Below are positions 12,501 through 25,700 of a stretch of 64,000 bases of DNA, piece by piece. The stretch is from Gossypium raimondii (taxonomy: Eukaryota; Streptophyta; Magnoliopsida; Malvales; Malvaceae). The stretch covers positions 17,732,001-17,796,000 of the forward strand of contig NC_068569.1 of the NCBI RefSeq assembly GCF_025698545.1, given 5' to 3'. The position numbers and the translations under genes were made by a program. The notes under the pieces were generated by a model. That model was given only the letters and a program-made list of their open reading frames with translations. It had not been told where the DNA came from and made no database searches. Positions within the stretch are counted from its first letter, which is position 1; the number at the start of each line of letters is the position of its first letter.

Positions 12501-14511
12501 TATTTGGAACATTTAGATATTTCTCAGGGACTATATGGATAATCTTGTTTGTTACTGCACTGAATTGGATTGGATGGTTCCCTTTTCTTCTCTTTGACAC
12601 TGACTGGATGGGTCGAGAGATCTATGGTGGTCAGCCAAATGAAGGGGCGAACTATAATTCTGGGGTCCGAATGGGGGCAGTTGGATTGATGTTGAATTCC
12701 GTTGTTCTAGGAATTACTTCAGTTCTTATGGAGAAGCTTTGTAGCAAATGGGGAGCTGGCTTTATCTGGGGAGTTTCAAACATTGTCATGGCCTTGTGCT
12801 TTCTCTCAATGCTCATTCTATCGTATGTAACAGACCATATGGATTATATTGGCCATGACCTACCCCCAGCTGGCATTGTGATTGCTGCACTACTGATTTT
12901 TTCCATCCTTGGCTTTCCATTGGCGGTAAGCTGCCTTCTCTTTCCTACAGAAAATCATTTGAAGTTTTGATTGAATTTGTAAAGAACATAGGTATCTTGA
13001 TTTTAGTTGTTTCCTCGACATGGACCATGCAGCCATTGAGAAAATTGCAGTCTAATCAATCTCAACTTGGTGATCTTGGTTCAAATCCTAAAACATCATC
13101 TTTTGGCTGTCTATGTACTGTAATTTAATGGTCAATACAATTACCATGACAGCTGGATCTTAAAACTGGTCCAATAATGACTAGGCCTGAGGTTAACCTT
13201 GTTCTGCTGAAGTCTCAATTGATCTTCTTTACAAAAAGAAAGAAAAAGTTGGGAGCTTTTAGTTTGTCTGTTTAACTGATGCTATTAGTATTTTATTGCA
13301 GGTTACTTACAGTGTTCCATATGCCTTGATATCCACGCGTATTGAGTCTTTGGGACTTGGTCAAGGTAGGCAATATTTTTATTTTTGTATCTAGAATGTT
13401 GCTATTTTTTACCTTCTGGATAAGTTGTGAAGGTGCTATTCTCTTTGTTGTGTCCTACAGGATTGTCGATGGGAGTCCTAAATCTAGCTATTGTTATTCC
13501 ACAGGTATTGCTTAGCTCCTGAACTCATTTTATCATGATTTACTTTCTTGTCCTTTTTTGGGTACGCTGTTTGACATGATCATTTTCATACATGATGTAC
13601 ATTTGAAAAATTGAAGTGGATTGCATCTTTAGCTTCTCTTATAAACATCTATAAATTTCTTATATGGGGTTTAAACAATTCATTGTTCTTGATGTCATTC
13701 AATATTAGGCTGTCTCACGTATTTTGAAATGATCATCTCATTGATTGATGCACCCCTTTAAAATTTGAAGTGGACTGGATTTGAGCCTTTATTGTAGCAT
13801 TCTTATATGAGGTTTAAACTATATTCAAGGAACTTAATAAGTTGGAACCATGTAAACTTGACTTAGTAATCAATATTATTTAGGTTTGGGAGGAATAAGA
13901 CCTCTCTTTTATATGGGGTTTAAACAATTCATTGTTATTCCAAGGATTTTAATTGGTAGGAACTCTCTCATGGACTCACACATGCACACGGATAATGCAT
14001 GCATGGTAGCATCAATATTTTAGATACTACCAAGCATCCCGCTCCAACAATTTAATGGAAGATGGTTTGTTAATTTTTCACTTCTTTTTGTTTAGTTTTG
14101 TTAACCATCCAACCTAAAACCAATTGTTAAAAAATGGAGGGGCCCAACTTGAAATCAAGAGCATAGGAAATTCAGTATTTAATAGATATGGAATAACAAC
14201 ACTTAACACTCCCCCCTCCTGTAGTTCAACAAGAGCATACTTAGATCTATTAATCCAACTTAACGCAGTATATATTATATAATGTTTCATTGACAGAAAT
14301 TCTTGTGTTAATCTTTCAATTTAAACTGTGAAACTTTGGTTGTTAACAATAGGTTGTGGTGTCCATGGGAAGTGGACCGTGGGATGAACTATTTGGTGGT
14401 GGAAACTCACCAGCTTTTGCTGTAGCTGGTGTCGCGTCCCTCACCAGTGGACTGATAGCAATCTTGGCTATCCCTCGAAGTAGTCCACAGAAGATCAGAG
14501 CACTCCCATGA
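6539..14511 (+). CDS. SUT4: Sucrose/H+ symporter, SUT4 (SUC4) clade, five exons
   Basis: Exons: 6539-7043, 12177-12925, 13302-13365, 13461-13504 and 14353-14511. All introns are GT-AG and the sum is 1521 nt, giving 506 residues, the usual size for the family. It is a 12-helix major facilitator protein that couples sucrose movement to protons. SUT4-clade members are typically vacuolar, exporting sucrose to the cytosol, though some reach the plasma membrane. Diagnostic features are TM1 (about 35-56), GIPHQW with the conserved His at 65, the loop signature [13 protein letters not shown] near residues 95-107, TRVANAYFS after the exon 1/2 junction, the central loop around residues 245-265, and the C-terminal [19 protein letters not shown] and [16 protein letters not shown] segments. 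The sequence reads like SUT4 rather than SUT1/SUC2. No coding lesion was seen. Intron 1 is 5.1 kb because of transposon insertions. An AATAAA lies at 14605. Confidence 0.95.
7230..8640 (-). mobile_element. 5'-truncated LINE (non-LTR retrotransposon) relic in SUT4 intron 1
   Basis: On the minus strand, 8215-8640 reads as the end of a LINE reverse transcriptase, including a [13 protein letters not shown] active-site segment and [21 protein letters not shown]. About 7330-7680 reads as the zf-RVT C-terminal region ([12 protein letters not shown], then [21 protein letters not shown]). Both parts are broken by stops. The element lies antisense to SUT4 inside a spliced intron, so it need not affect the protein. 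Borders are approximate. Confidence 0.7.
9180..11700 (-). mobile_element. Decayed Ty1/copia retrotransposon in SUT4 intron 1
   Basis: On the minus strand, 10080-10620 carries the integrase-RT linker typical of copia ([20 protein letters not shown], then [14 protein letters not shown]). 9720-9960 carries the RT core, with YVDD encoded near 9930-9941, and a [21 protein letters not shown] segment. 11000-11440 appears to hold upstream pol/gag relics. Near 9240-9320 the minus strand has a TATAAATAGGATACTATATG stretch that looks like a copia LTR promoter, consistent with a 3' LTR at the low-coordinate end. Frames are broken throughout. I could not find the partner LTR. Confidence 0.75.
11600..11760 (+). 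repeat. Short direct duplication (about 50 bp) in SUT4 intron 1
   Basis: A segment running from TTTTTCAAACTAGTCAATAT to CTTGTTTATTCAAT occurs near 11606-11648 and again near 11708-11752 with a few mismatches. It is probably a local duplication at the edge of the copia relic. Confidence 0.6.
13600..13935 (+). repeat. Imperfect internal repeats in SUT4 intron 4
   Basis: The phrase TATATGGGGTTTAAACAATT recurs near 13660 and 13910, and a diverged form (TATATGAGGTTTAAACTAT) lies near 13805. AATTGAAGTGGATTGCATC near 13612 and ATTTGAAGTGGACTGGATT near 13763 are a second matching pair. This suggests old tandem duplication of a unit of roughly 130-150 bp within the intron. Confidence 0.55.
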
Positions 14512-17500
14512 GGTATTGTTGTACCTTATTTTTTGTATGCCATCAAAATGAATATTAAATGTTAAGATAGAATTTGTATATAGGATATTGTTACTTTATT
14601 GATCAATAAAATTATTACAATCTGAGGTTTTGTTTGGCAATACATTATTTCTCTTTTGACATTTGAAACACTGAAATACTATCAGTGTATTATGCTGCAA
14701 GTAGTGAGTTTGAAGCTTTTACATCTTTGAGCTTAGAAGCCAGAAACTTAGAACAAGGTTGTTTCTAGAACGGTAAGTTTCCAGAATTATTCATTGAGAC
14801 TGCCCTTCAAAATAGAAATGATGGAAAATAAAATGCCGATGGGGCATCACTTTGCATTCTGATCATGATGGCAACTTAAATGTAATGCTAACAAATATTT
14901 GTAGTTTCAATGAGGTTTGTCTTAAAAAGAAGAAAGAAAAAAAGAGAGAGATACTTCAGCTTTCATTGAATTCTGGATGAGACAAGTTATCTAAAATCAG
15001 TGGAGAATTTTTTTGGCATGAAAAATCTGCCCACCTGCTGGTAATGCTAGTGAAAAAGCCTGGAGGGTTTGATTCGAGAATTAGTCCTGGGACTACTATT
15101 TCCTTTAGCACCAAGATAAGTTGCTGCTGATTGGGATCTATTCCTTAGAAAACATCAACTTTTTAATTTGGTACAACGAATTTTATTGGTTGAAAGAAAA
15201 CATTGCAATTGCCCATTTGTGGTTCAATCATGATGTATTGGAATCTCGTGCATTGTTTTGTGCCAGAATTTGCTGTATGAAGGTGGTGAATTGTGCTTTG
15301 TGGCCAACAGTATGAGTTGTGCTGATTTAATACCTTTGATAGAGACATGTCTTTTATGCTCTGATTTTTCTGGTTCTTTTAATTTTTCCCTGGAAAAAAA
15401 AAAGGCTTGATTGATTTTTATGGAACGGGTGTTTCTCTTTATGATTATTCTGTTCTTTTTATTAAATTTTAACATATATCTTCCTCTCTTCTTGTTGCTT
15501 GCTTGCCATCTGAATATTGGAATAAGTTCTGTGTGTTTTATTGCACTTTTATGAAAGGCTGTTTTGCCTTGAATGCTCCCCCATAACCTGAGAACACAGC
15601 ATTTAAAAGACCCCGAGTAACAATCATGACATGGCTGATTAACAGTACTGTAACCTTATTTATTAGCCTTTATGGTGCCTCCTAGATTCGTTGAAGAACT
15701 TTCTACCCTTAATAAGGTTAAAAATTGTACAATCTCAATGTGCTGAAATGCATTGGTTTTGGTGCCATTTTTCAAATTATCATCACTGACACAGCTGAGG
15801 CATTTGGATGGAACATTGGAAACAGGAAAACAGCAGTAATAATATTGGAATACTTATGACTTTTCTCCGTACAAAACAAAACGAAAAATATCAAACGCCA
15901 TTCGTATTTTTTCTTTTCTGCTTTTTTTTTTTTTTGGTTGGTACATTCAAGCTGAATTTAATTGGCATATGTAGTAAGTGATACTTATTCAAGGCATCAA
16001 TTCCATCTGTTTCTTTATTTTGCTTATTAAGACTAAGCAGGCAAGCATCAAGTCCTTTTTTCTAATGGGGGTATCTATGAATTTGTTCGAGTTTCTAGAC
16101 AATAAGTATATAGAAATCTTTATTAAATGTCAAAAATACTGAAAGGTCTTGTCACTGTTGTATATCCTTTTCCTTCATTGAAACTTGTATATATTTGGGG
16201 TATTGTCACTGAAAGCTCTTTCTTGACATGCCAATAAAAATTCTGCCTCGACTCCACCTCAACAACAACTTGGTATCAAAAGTCGAATGTTTCTTTTTCT
16301 GGTTAAATGGTAGAAAACGAATATAATCGTTTTCATTCTAGAACATCTTGTCAATTCCTATTTCTACAACTCCCCCACTTCCCATTCCACAAGTGCTAAA
16401 TTCGATCAAAAAGGAAATTGGGTTCACATTTTTTTTCTTCTAAGTTTATAATTTGAGACGAACATTTGTCTGATTGGGTTTTTTTTGAGTTGCTTGACAC
16501 ATGGAATCTGATAATAAGTAAACCACCCTATTGTAACAAACAACAAAGGTAAAAACTGATTCTTGAAGCTGCTTGTAGTCTACAAAATGAGCCAAAAAGA
16601 GCAAAAAAAGGGGAGGGTAGCTGGTTCGTATGAATAGGAAGGGTCAAGTGTTTCTCACCCATAGAGCCACTATACCATCTGGTGTTACGAGTATAGATTA
16701 TAAATGGTTGCAGTTGAAGCACGTAATTGTCTATCAGTGTTCCCTCTCTACCATCTGCTGGTTTTCCATACAGCCATATCTACTGTCATATCTCCATTAA
16801 CACACTTGGTGGTCCCATTCATGAAACAATACCTACCTCCACATACCCATGGAGATAACCTTTTTTAAACAAAGGCTCCCCTCCCCCTTTTTTTTTCAAA
16901 AAAAAAAAAAAAACACTGGATATGACACATTGGTCACTTGAAAGCTAAAACCCCACATGTTGTTTAGCATTTCCTTGAGCTCTCAATTAGTTTCCCGCAA
17001 ACAAAGCATGATTTTGTTCCCCTATTTGGAAAAAAAACGGACTGTTTCTTAAGCCCATTTCTTTGCAAATCCCGACGACACCTGAAGACCTTGCAACTTG
17101 GTGTTGCATGATAAAAGCCTTTCATCCTACTCCAATACTCGATAGTTGTATTATTTTAATTGCTTAAGACGATATTTATTAAGTAGGCTCTTAATGGGGC
17201 AACTACAAACAATTTTCCTTTTTATACTTTGTTTTCACCTATAGAGTGTTAGCCAGTTGTGTTAGAGAAAGAAACTCCACCACAAGTTCTTTTTTTGTGC
17301 CAATGTTAAAGTTTTATTTTATTTGCTTTCAATGAATGCCAAGCCGGTTTATCTCTACATCACTTACCCTGGAAAACGGATGAAGTAAAAAGAGAAAAGC
17401 CAGAACAGATGGGACCATATATGCAAAACACAGATGTCAGCCAAAGCTTTGTCACCTTACATATTGAACAACTAGTCTCAAAGGGATCGATGTTCGGTTT

Positions 17501-18246
17501 TTCCCACTGGTGCTTGGTATGGGTTTCATCACATGGGTTGTGTGAAAAAGGGACATATGCATGGCTGCCGTAGAACATGCAAAAAAACAATTTACCTGCC
17601 TACAAAAGTTACACACACACATATATAATAGCACAAACATAGCAGCCATTGCCAATATAAATAAAATATATGTCTTTATGCCGATATATATGCCACTGTC
17701 ATTTCTCCAACTAGAGGCTGAAGTTAATTTGCCCGTCAATCCATCCCCACTTGACAAACTCAAGATAAACTAAAGTAATACAGAAATACATACAAATGGT
17801 CTAAAGAATAACCAAAAAAAAAAAATTGTCCATTATCATTATACCAAACAAAATTTCATTGACACCAAAAACAAAATGTTATGCGAAATCATCATGGGAT
17901 TTTCACCACATCTTCCAAATGATAAAATATTATATCATACAAACAAAAAGATGAGCAACAAGGCTTTATTAACTTGAACCTATCTTTCTCTCTAAGTATA
18001 GATTGTTGACCTCTGAACAAAAGGAACTCAAATTCGAAGTGACTAACCTTCACATTCAAGCCATAGAGAGAGAAAAAAGAACAAAAAAGCTAAAGAAAGG
18101 ATAGGATGGGCGGCCCCCCCCCCCCTCTCTTCCCCCTTCCAACTTCCAAAGCATTTTTGAGTATACGTATTTCTATCATTTGCTTCGATCTGTTGTAACA
18201 TCGACACGTTCTGAGAACCCCAAAGAGTAGGCCCCAATCGCCTGTG
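14512..18246 (+). other. Intergenic between SUT4 and the MATE gene
   Basis: It starts with the SUT4 3' UTR: AATAAA at 14605-14610, about 95 nt past the stop, is a plausible polyadenylation signal. The rest is AT-rich with homopolymer runs (poly-A near 16900, poly-C near 18115). Short open frames at 15121-15475, 16528-16722 and 17360-17773 lack motifs and overlap each other on both strands, so I do not call them genes. Confidence 0.5.
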
Positions 18247-18254
18247 TATAAATA
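18247..18254 (+). promoter_or_regulatory. TATA box of the MATE gene
   Basis: TATAAATA lies 179 nt upstream of the MATE ATG at 18433. That spacing predicts a start near 18280 and a leader of about 150 nt without a better TATA candidate nearer the ATG. Confidence 0.6.
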
Positions 18255-18432
18255 TCGACATTCATTCCATCATCTCCAACCCCCATAATAAGCACAAGCA
18301 ACATAATAAGCACAAATAGGGTCGACGTTCTTTACCATTGCAATCACTCTCATTTAACTTATCCATTCCTTTCCCTTTTTCCCCGTAACTTCTTTTATCC
18401 ATAAAATCTTAAGATAGCCAACCTCTATAGCT

Positions 18433-20215
18433 ATGTATAACCAAAAACCATCTTCTCCAACATCTTCATTTCTCCCTTGTACAAAAACCCTTTTCAACAA
18501 AACTGCGGATCTTCCCATTCCCAATGATGATGATGTTGAACTACATAGATTCCCTACTCTCTCTGAGGTATAAAAACAGCTTAAAATTTATATATCATCA
18601 TGTTTCTGTAGCTGTTTAGAAAAGGATAACTTTTTTTTATCAATATATCACCCAATGACTTATTTATCTTGCTTTTGTTTGTTTTCAGGCCCTGGAAGAG
18701 ATCAAAGCCATCGGGAAGATCTCAGGCCCGACAGCGATCAGTAGTTTACTGCTATATTCAAGAGCTATGATCTCCATGCTCTTTCTTGGATACCTTGGTG
18801 AACTTGAGCTCGCTGGTGGTTCTCTTGCCATTGGTGTTGCCAACATTACTGGTTACTCTGTAATCTCTGGTTTAGCCATGGGAATGGAACCCATTTGCGG
18901 ACAAGCTTATGGGGCCAAACAATGGAAACTCCTTGGGTTAACACTGCAAAGAACGGTGCTTCTCCTCCTCTCGGCTTCTATCCCTATCTCTTTCATGTGG
19001 GTCAACATGAAAGCTATCCTTCTTTGGTGTGGTCAAAACCAGGAAATATCATCCGTGGCTCATACATTTATTCTTTTCGCCATTCCCGACCTTTTTTTCC
19101 TCTCACTTCTTCACCCGCTTCGAATCTACCTCAGGACTCAAAGCATTACATTGCCCGTAACTTACTGTTCAGCCATCTCTGTGGTTCTCCACGTCCCCTT
19201 GAATTACCTCCTTGTTTTCCATTTCAAGCTTGGTGTTGCTGGGGTGGCTATATCCATGGTTTGGACCAACCTCAACGTCTTCCTCTTCCTCTCTTCGTTC
19301 GTCTACTTCTCGGGGGTATATAAAGATTCTTGGGTAACTCCAAGCACCGATTGTCTCAGGGGATGGTCCTCTCTGCTTGCTCTTGCTGTACCAACTTGTG
19401 CCTCGGTTTGCCTTGAATGGTGGTGGTACGAGTTCATGATATTGATGTGTGGTTTGCTTGTTAACCCCAAGGCTACCATTGCTTCCATGGGGATCCTTAT
19501 TCAAACAACTTCTCTAGTCTATTGTTTCCCTTCAGCTTTAAGCGTTGGAGTATCCACAAGAGTTGGGAATGAACTCGGCGCAAACCGGCCCGGGAAAGCT
19601 CGGATTTCCATGATCGTCTCCCTCGTTTGCGCAGTATCGATCGGCCTCTCGGCCATGTTGTTTACAACCTTGATGAGACACCAATGGGGCAAGTTTTTCA
19701 CCAACGATACCGAAATCCTCGAGCTTACAGCCGTTGCATTGCCTATTGCCGGGCTTTGCGAGCTCGGCAATTGCCCACAAACAACCGGTTGCGGTGTGCT
19801 GAGAGGTAGCGCCAGGCCGACCATTGGAGCCAACATAAACTTGGGTTCATTCTACTTCGTGGGGATGCCAGTAGCTATCCTAATGGGGTTCATAATAAAA
19901 ATGGGGTTCGCCGGACTCTGGCTCGGTTTGCTTGCGGCTCAAGCATCATGCGCTTCCCTCATGCTAGTAGTTCTTTGGAGAACAGATTGGATGGTCCAAG
20001 TGGAGAGAGCAAGATTGCTCACACAAACAACAAATACATGTAACAATAAACCAGTCCCTCCATTGCTGATTTCACCTAAACCTAAAGAAACTAACAACAA
20101 GAAAATGGGTGATGATGTTGTTGAAGAGATCATAGTGTGCATCAATGATGAGCTTGTGAAGCCTACACTTGAAACACACCCTCTCCTATCTAACTCACAC
20201 ATTGATGAGCATTAA
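18433..20215 (+). CDS. MATE-family transporter, DTX48-51 (DETOXIFICATION) type, two exons
   Basis: Exons 18433-18567 and 18689-20215 are joined by a 121-bp GT-AG intron and give 553 residues. MATE proteins are 12-helix antiporters that export organic solutes against H+ or Na+. The N terminus (about 45 residues, first exon) is hydrophilic. The first helix begins around ISGPTAISSLLLYSR. Family signatures are GMEPICGQAYGAKQW after TM2, PLRIYLRTQSITLP, LEWWWYEFMI at the start of the second half, VSTRVGNELGANRPGKAR, and QTTGCGVLRGSARPT. The C-terminal tail of about 70 residues is hydrophilic, with an acidic stretch MGDDVVEEII. The overall pattern places it in the plant subgroup containing DTX48-51 (ADS1/BCD1-like proteins), whose members affect hormone-linked growth, ABA export or iron homeostasis. 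The substrate cannot be told from sequence. The frame is intact. The start was chosen because the first exon supplies the missing N terminus in frame. Confidence 0.93.
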
Positions 20216-20939
20216 CCAGAGTTTCAATTACCCTTTTGCCTCATTTTTGCCACCACCCCATCACATAAATTGAGTTTGATCTGAACATTTACTGTTCCTA
20301 CTATTAATTTCTACTGTACAAGAGAGCCCTTTTACTTATATTTTCTTGTTTTAACTTGATTTTTTTTCCTTCCATTTTTCCCTTTTTCTATTTAAGTCCC
20401 CATTATGTATTTAATAATGAATGTAGAATGAGATAGATATATTTAATTTACTTCTCCTTGGTATATATGTTTTGGACCGACCGATTGAGAAAAGTAAAGT
20501 TAAATAAAATAATAAATAAAGGGTTAAGCTGTCGGTTGTTTTAAAGATGTGTGGAAAGTGATTCTGCCTGCCTTTCTTCTTGTTCCCTTCCTTTTTAAGG
20601 CTGGAAACCCATTTGCTTGAGTAGTTCCTAAAAGGGAAATTTAGCATAATAACATATACGCAAAAAGTCTTAAATAATAATACAAATGATTCCACCCAAT
20701 CAAAAATAATACTACAAATGTTAATGTTCATATCTCCGCTTCAAATTTATAAATTATTTTTTGCGAAATATAAAAAATAAATTAAGTTTTGATTGAAATG
20801 ATAAAGTAAAGTTATTTATGTTTAATTCATTCATAATTACTTAAAATTCTGTATCTAGAGCTGATTACACACTTATATTCTGACTATAACCCGTAATCCA
20901 CTTACCTTGGTGGTTTTGAAAAAAAACCTTCAATTGTTA

Positions 20940-21240
20940 GTGGAAAGTGATTGCTTGCTTGTTGTCAATATGTTTAATGGTTAAACATTGGAGACCGATG
21001 CAAGTTAGCAGGGCGAATTATTAAAGCACTGTTAGCTAGGGAATGGACTATTAAGGTGATATATATTCCACGCACAGTAAATATGATTGTTGATTTTATG
21101 ACAGCTTTACGTAAGAACGATTCTATTCCCCCCCCCAAGTCGATTGTTTTGGAAGTCTTATAAGAGAGTGTTGGTATTCAAGAGAAGATTTTTCATGACT
21201 AATTGTATTTAGCTTCTTCGTTTATTAAAAAGAAAAAAAA
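20940..21240 (+). mobile_element. 3' tail of a LINE: RNase H-like fragment plus A-rich end
   Basis: The plus strand reads as a degraded plant RVT_3/RNase H C-terminus (LLAREWTIKVIYIPRTVNMIVDF, then the characteristic PPP at about 21130). It ends in an A-rich run near 21227-21240. Upstream RT is absent, as expected for a 5'-truncated LINE insertion. It sits about 0.75 kb downstream of the MATE stop codon. Confidence 0.6.
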
Positions 21241-22499
21241 AGTGTTTAAAATTATAAATTGCATTATGTGTATATTTTCTATTTTTATATAAAAAGTAAA
21301 AAAATACCTTGTAAATAATACAATATATTTTCTGAAAATAATAATATTTTAATTAAATTAATGCTCCGTTGAGTATAGATTTATTATCTGTTATATTCTA
21401 GTTGTTTATTTCCTTATTCCTTAAAGCTTTCATTTGCTTTAAAATTAACAACAAATTTTGAAGAAAATTTATTTTTCTTTCCACTGAATTTTGTAAAAGC
21501 AGACATAAGATTTTAATGCATAGTTGTGTTTATTATATATACATGTTGTGCTTTAATATGAAAAAGGGCAAGTCTAAGCTCATGCTAGAATCTCTCATTG
21601 TAAGGCCATCCATTTACTACTCAATGGAGATGTGTATATGTATTTATTGTAAAGTGGAATAATTGGGTGTATTAAATGCCATCACCACATTAAATTAAAG
21701 TTCACACTCACTTTGGAAATTGAATATAAACAGGTGGACATCTTTCTTTTTCTCCTGCTAACTTAGTATAATCTTATTTCATCATAAAAATTTCTACTAA
21801 ATAATTTACAATTTTTCACTCATTTTCTGATGGATTTATATGTCATGGAAAACATAAAATAAAATGAGTTTAATTCTGCTTTGAATCCATGTAGTCTTTA
21901 GACATTTTTGAAAATCAACACTCTACTTTTAATTCCAAGAATTTAATCTATTTATTTGTTTGATTTAAAATAAAAATCCAATTGATAACATCAATAAATT
22001 TGAATAAGTGATATCAATTGAACTTTAACTTTTAAATTAAACCATTAAATATGACAACTTTAATCTGAGTCGACAACGAACTCAATATGTTACATTCAAT
22101 GTTTGAGGGCATCGCAGTTGACATGGTCAATGAACAATGATTTTCTAACAATTTGGTGACTTGAATAGAAGAGTGTCACACAATTCAAAATTGAGGAATT
22201 TTAGGCTTTAATTTTCATGTGATTAAATTTTTTTAAAAAAATAGAAAAATTAAATTTCGAAAAACCCAAAGAGTACAAGGACCAATGTCATAATTAAACC
22301 AATAAAGAAAACCTTGGGAAGAGAATATTTATGGAATACAAGAAAGTGTAATAATTGGGAGTAGTGTGAAGTAAGAGAAGGGTCTTGGTTAAGGGGGGTC
22401 CCCTGCTTCTTCTGCTTCAACTCAAGAAACAAAATCTACCTATTATTACCTGTCTACTTCTCACATGACACACTGCTGCCTATGCTTTTGGCAGTTTCT

Positions 22500-22547
22500 C
22501 ACCACCACCACCACCTCCACCACCTTCCTCCACCACCACCACCTCCT
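22500..22547 (+). repeat. CCA/CAC trinucleotide microsatellite
   Basis: Runs of CACCACCACC, interrupted by CTCC and TTCCTCC, in non-coding DNA. Confidence 0.8.
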
Positions 22548-22669
22548 AATCGTTCTTATTTTTTGTCCATATAACATGTGCATGCAACACTAGAGTATAA
22601 GAAAAATAAAAGAAAAGAGGATAATAACATGCAAAGTGCTCCATTGTGAGTGGTACCTTCAACCTCTTT

Positions 22670-22673
<4 letters not shown>

Positions 22674-22700
<27 letters not shown>
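22674..22700 (+). repeat. (TA)n microsatellite
   Basis: An uninterrupted AT/TA dinucleotide run. A second, shorter run lies at about 22916-22935. Confidence 0.8.
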
Positions 22701-25700
22701 GCTCTTCCTGTACAGTATACACCACCTTTCTTTTGGTTTTCCTTATCTTCTTATCTACTACGTATCTCCCATATATCAGATATAGCATGCAACCGTGGTA
22801 AGGAATTTCCTTTAAAACGTGTGGCACACCATTTTTTTCCTTCTAAATATTTCAACTCCATGAACTTGGTTATGCTTGTATATATGCTCTACTGTTTTTC
22901 TTTTTTATTTATTCATATATATATATATATATATTGTATATATTCCAAAAGTTGTAGCTTTTGGACTTTTTGGTCGTATAAAGTTGTAAAGTACTACATA
23001 GAAAGTTACAATGCCATATCCTCATCATCTTGATAATTTAATTTATATGTTAATCTTTTAATTAAACAACTTGTCAAATTAATTAATACAGAATTGCTTT
23101 AACGTCGGGATTGAAATGGGTCGGTGTTCAAAGTCAAGTCTAAAGAGGGGCAAGCAGGGGTTTTCATAATGAAAATTTTGTAATTAAGTCCCTTCATAAA
23201 TGATAAAATTATAAGTTAATGTATGGTAAATTTTTACTTTGACCCCCAAAATAAAAAAAAATGTTTAATTTCTTAAAAAATGATGAAATTATAAATTAAT
23301 AAAAATTTCAAAAATATAAAATGCAACCCCTACTAAAAATTTATAAATTCACCATTGTCATGACAATGCAGGATCCCCATCAAAGTCCCACTCCAATGTG
23401 ACAATGAAAGTAAAATCCATGCACGGCCACCATCTCCTTCCAAAGGTTTTCTTGTCCCATATATAGTAGCCAACTTAGGTTACCCTTTAGCCTTAGATGG
23501 ACTTGGAACCCTTCAAAATTACATCAGTACACTAGATATTTTTATATTATATAATATCACACATTTAATTTCTGATATTTTTCCATTATATGGTCTCAAA
23601 CTTATGTTAAAATTTCCTAATGAAACTACTTAATGTGACATTCATCATGGCATTCTTCACTCAATAATTCTTTTGTGAGTGGGTACTTATTTTAAGTGTT
23701 TGTTTTATATGTAAGTACGAATTTCAGCAAAAAATTAAAAAATAAAATGCATTAATTTAATTTTGGTGTGTTTGAATGTTATCTCAACTAATGCGCAAAG
23801 TAATGGTTAAAAAGTTACTTATTTTATTTGAGGTATGTACTATGAAATTAGGTTTGATGAATAACAAAATGTACTAAATAGTGACTCTATTTAAATATTG
23901 ATTTTAACTCTAAAGATAATATACTATATACTACTCCAAATCCATTGAGGAAAACATTAACCACTTGAATAAAATAAGATTTATCCCCAAGCTAATTGAT
24001 TAGGTTTCACCTAAAACTTAGGTAAATTTGGTTTCAAACCAAGTTATAAAAATTGGTTTTCTATTTTATCAAAAGAAAAACAAAGTCAAAAGCTGAAAAA
24101 TAGAAGCCATCCTTTGGAGCTTTAAGTATAGCTTTCCTTTATGCACAATAAAGCTGCTAAAATTAAGATTTCTATTCTTTCATCATTTTAAAAGTAGGGA
24201 TTTTTAAGAATTAAACTCGAAATTGATTATAATTATATGTATTTGCATTCAATAAACTATCACGTAATTATCTTATGAACATTTGAAGTAAAGAACATGT
24301 TGTGGAGAATCTGCACACAATGCCACCCATTATGGGGTATATCTATCAAGTCATCATTTGAATTCCAGCAAATAAATGTGAACTTTTAGATCGAATAAAT
24401 TTATGCCATGTGTCATTGGTAGCCATTTCCAATTCTTTATAGGACAAGTGGCTCCTTAAAAACGTGACACGCGTCTCTAACATCGACCCACTTTGTTTGA
24501 ACTTAGTAGTCCTCCAATGGCATCATTTGGAGTGCCACAGGAATCCCATTTTCACCGATTAAAAAAATCCCCCGAGAAAACAACATTTCTAAACAAAACA
24601 AAGAAAAGAAACCTAAAAATTAATCAAACCGCCCCAATTGCTTGAAAATAGTGGAGTAGAGTGTTAATGCACTAAAGAAAGTGACCAAAAAAAGAAAAGC
24701 TAAAAGAACTAAGAAGGGTTACTAAAGAAAGGGTTTTTCAAGTCCTAATCAGTATATTAACAGGTTGATTAAGCTACCACAACAAACAATTAGTACCTAA
24801 AACTGGTAAAGGTATATGTGCCATTTAGCTTATAATTTTGCCTTGTAACAACGTCTTTTCAAAGAAACCAACTCACCATCCTTTATGGGCGGAAGCTGTG
24901 GTGGGTGGTCGGCCCTTTATCTTTCTTGGTTTCTTTTTCATTTCAGTGAAATGAAACTGAGCTATGCCGCGGTGGCCAGTGGCCATCATCTTTTAAAACC
25001 ATAACAAGTGTTTATAGGGCCTTGAATTTGTGTAAAAAAAAGCTTGGAAACCCCTACTACTATGAGTACTATTATTTTTTCAATGACCCTTGGCCGAAAG
25101 CCACCCCTTTTTTGCGGTTATAAAAAAGCCTTCAAAAAAGGTCTTCTCCTCAATGATCCATATTATTGATACGTGCTTTTCGTTTGCCAGTTATTGCCTA
25201 TATTGTCAAAGCTACGCTTGTGAAATTTCGTAAAGTGATAATAAATTTGCATTGTCTTGTCCTGATTCATGCCCCCCCCCCCCTCCCATGCAGCCATTGG
25301 CATCACCTTTGGGATTGCATGCAACCCTATATATCTAAGTGTACCCTTTTGGCCTATGCAGTGCATTTCCATGCCATGATATTCCTTCTTTGATCGATAT
25401 TGACAGATGCCAAACCAGTACATAAAAAGTCAATCAAGTTGATAAAGTGAACATATGTTTTTCATGTGGATGTGAGATATCATGGCTTATTATTTGGAAG
25501 ATGGATTTCCAACTTTAGCTACGTAACATAAATAGTTTATACATACAGCATTTGCATCAAAATTAAGATAAAAATTAGGTGTTTAATAAGGAATATTCAG
25601 ATAAATGAGTTCCTGAATTATTGTATGGGAAAAAAAATCAACAACTCTTACATATCTTACAGAATCTATGTACAAGATTTTGAATAATGGATGTAATTAA

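Noticed and set aside
18115..18126. Poly-C run upstream of the MATE promoter
   Set aside because: One of several homopolymers in the window; no associated motif and length may be unreliable.
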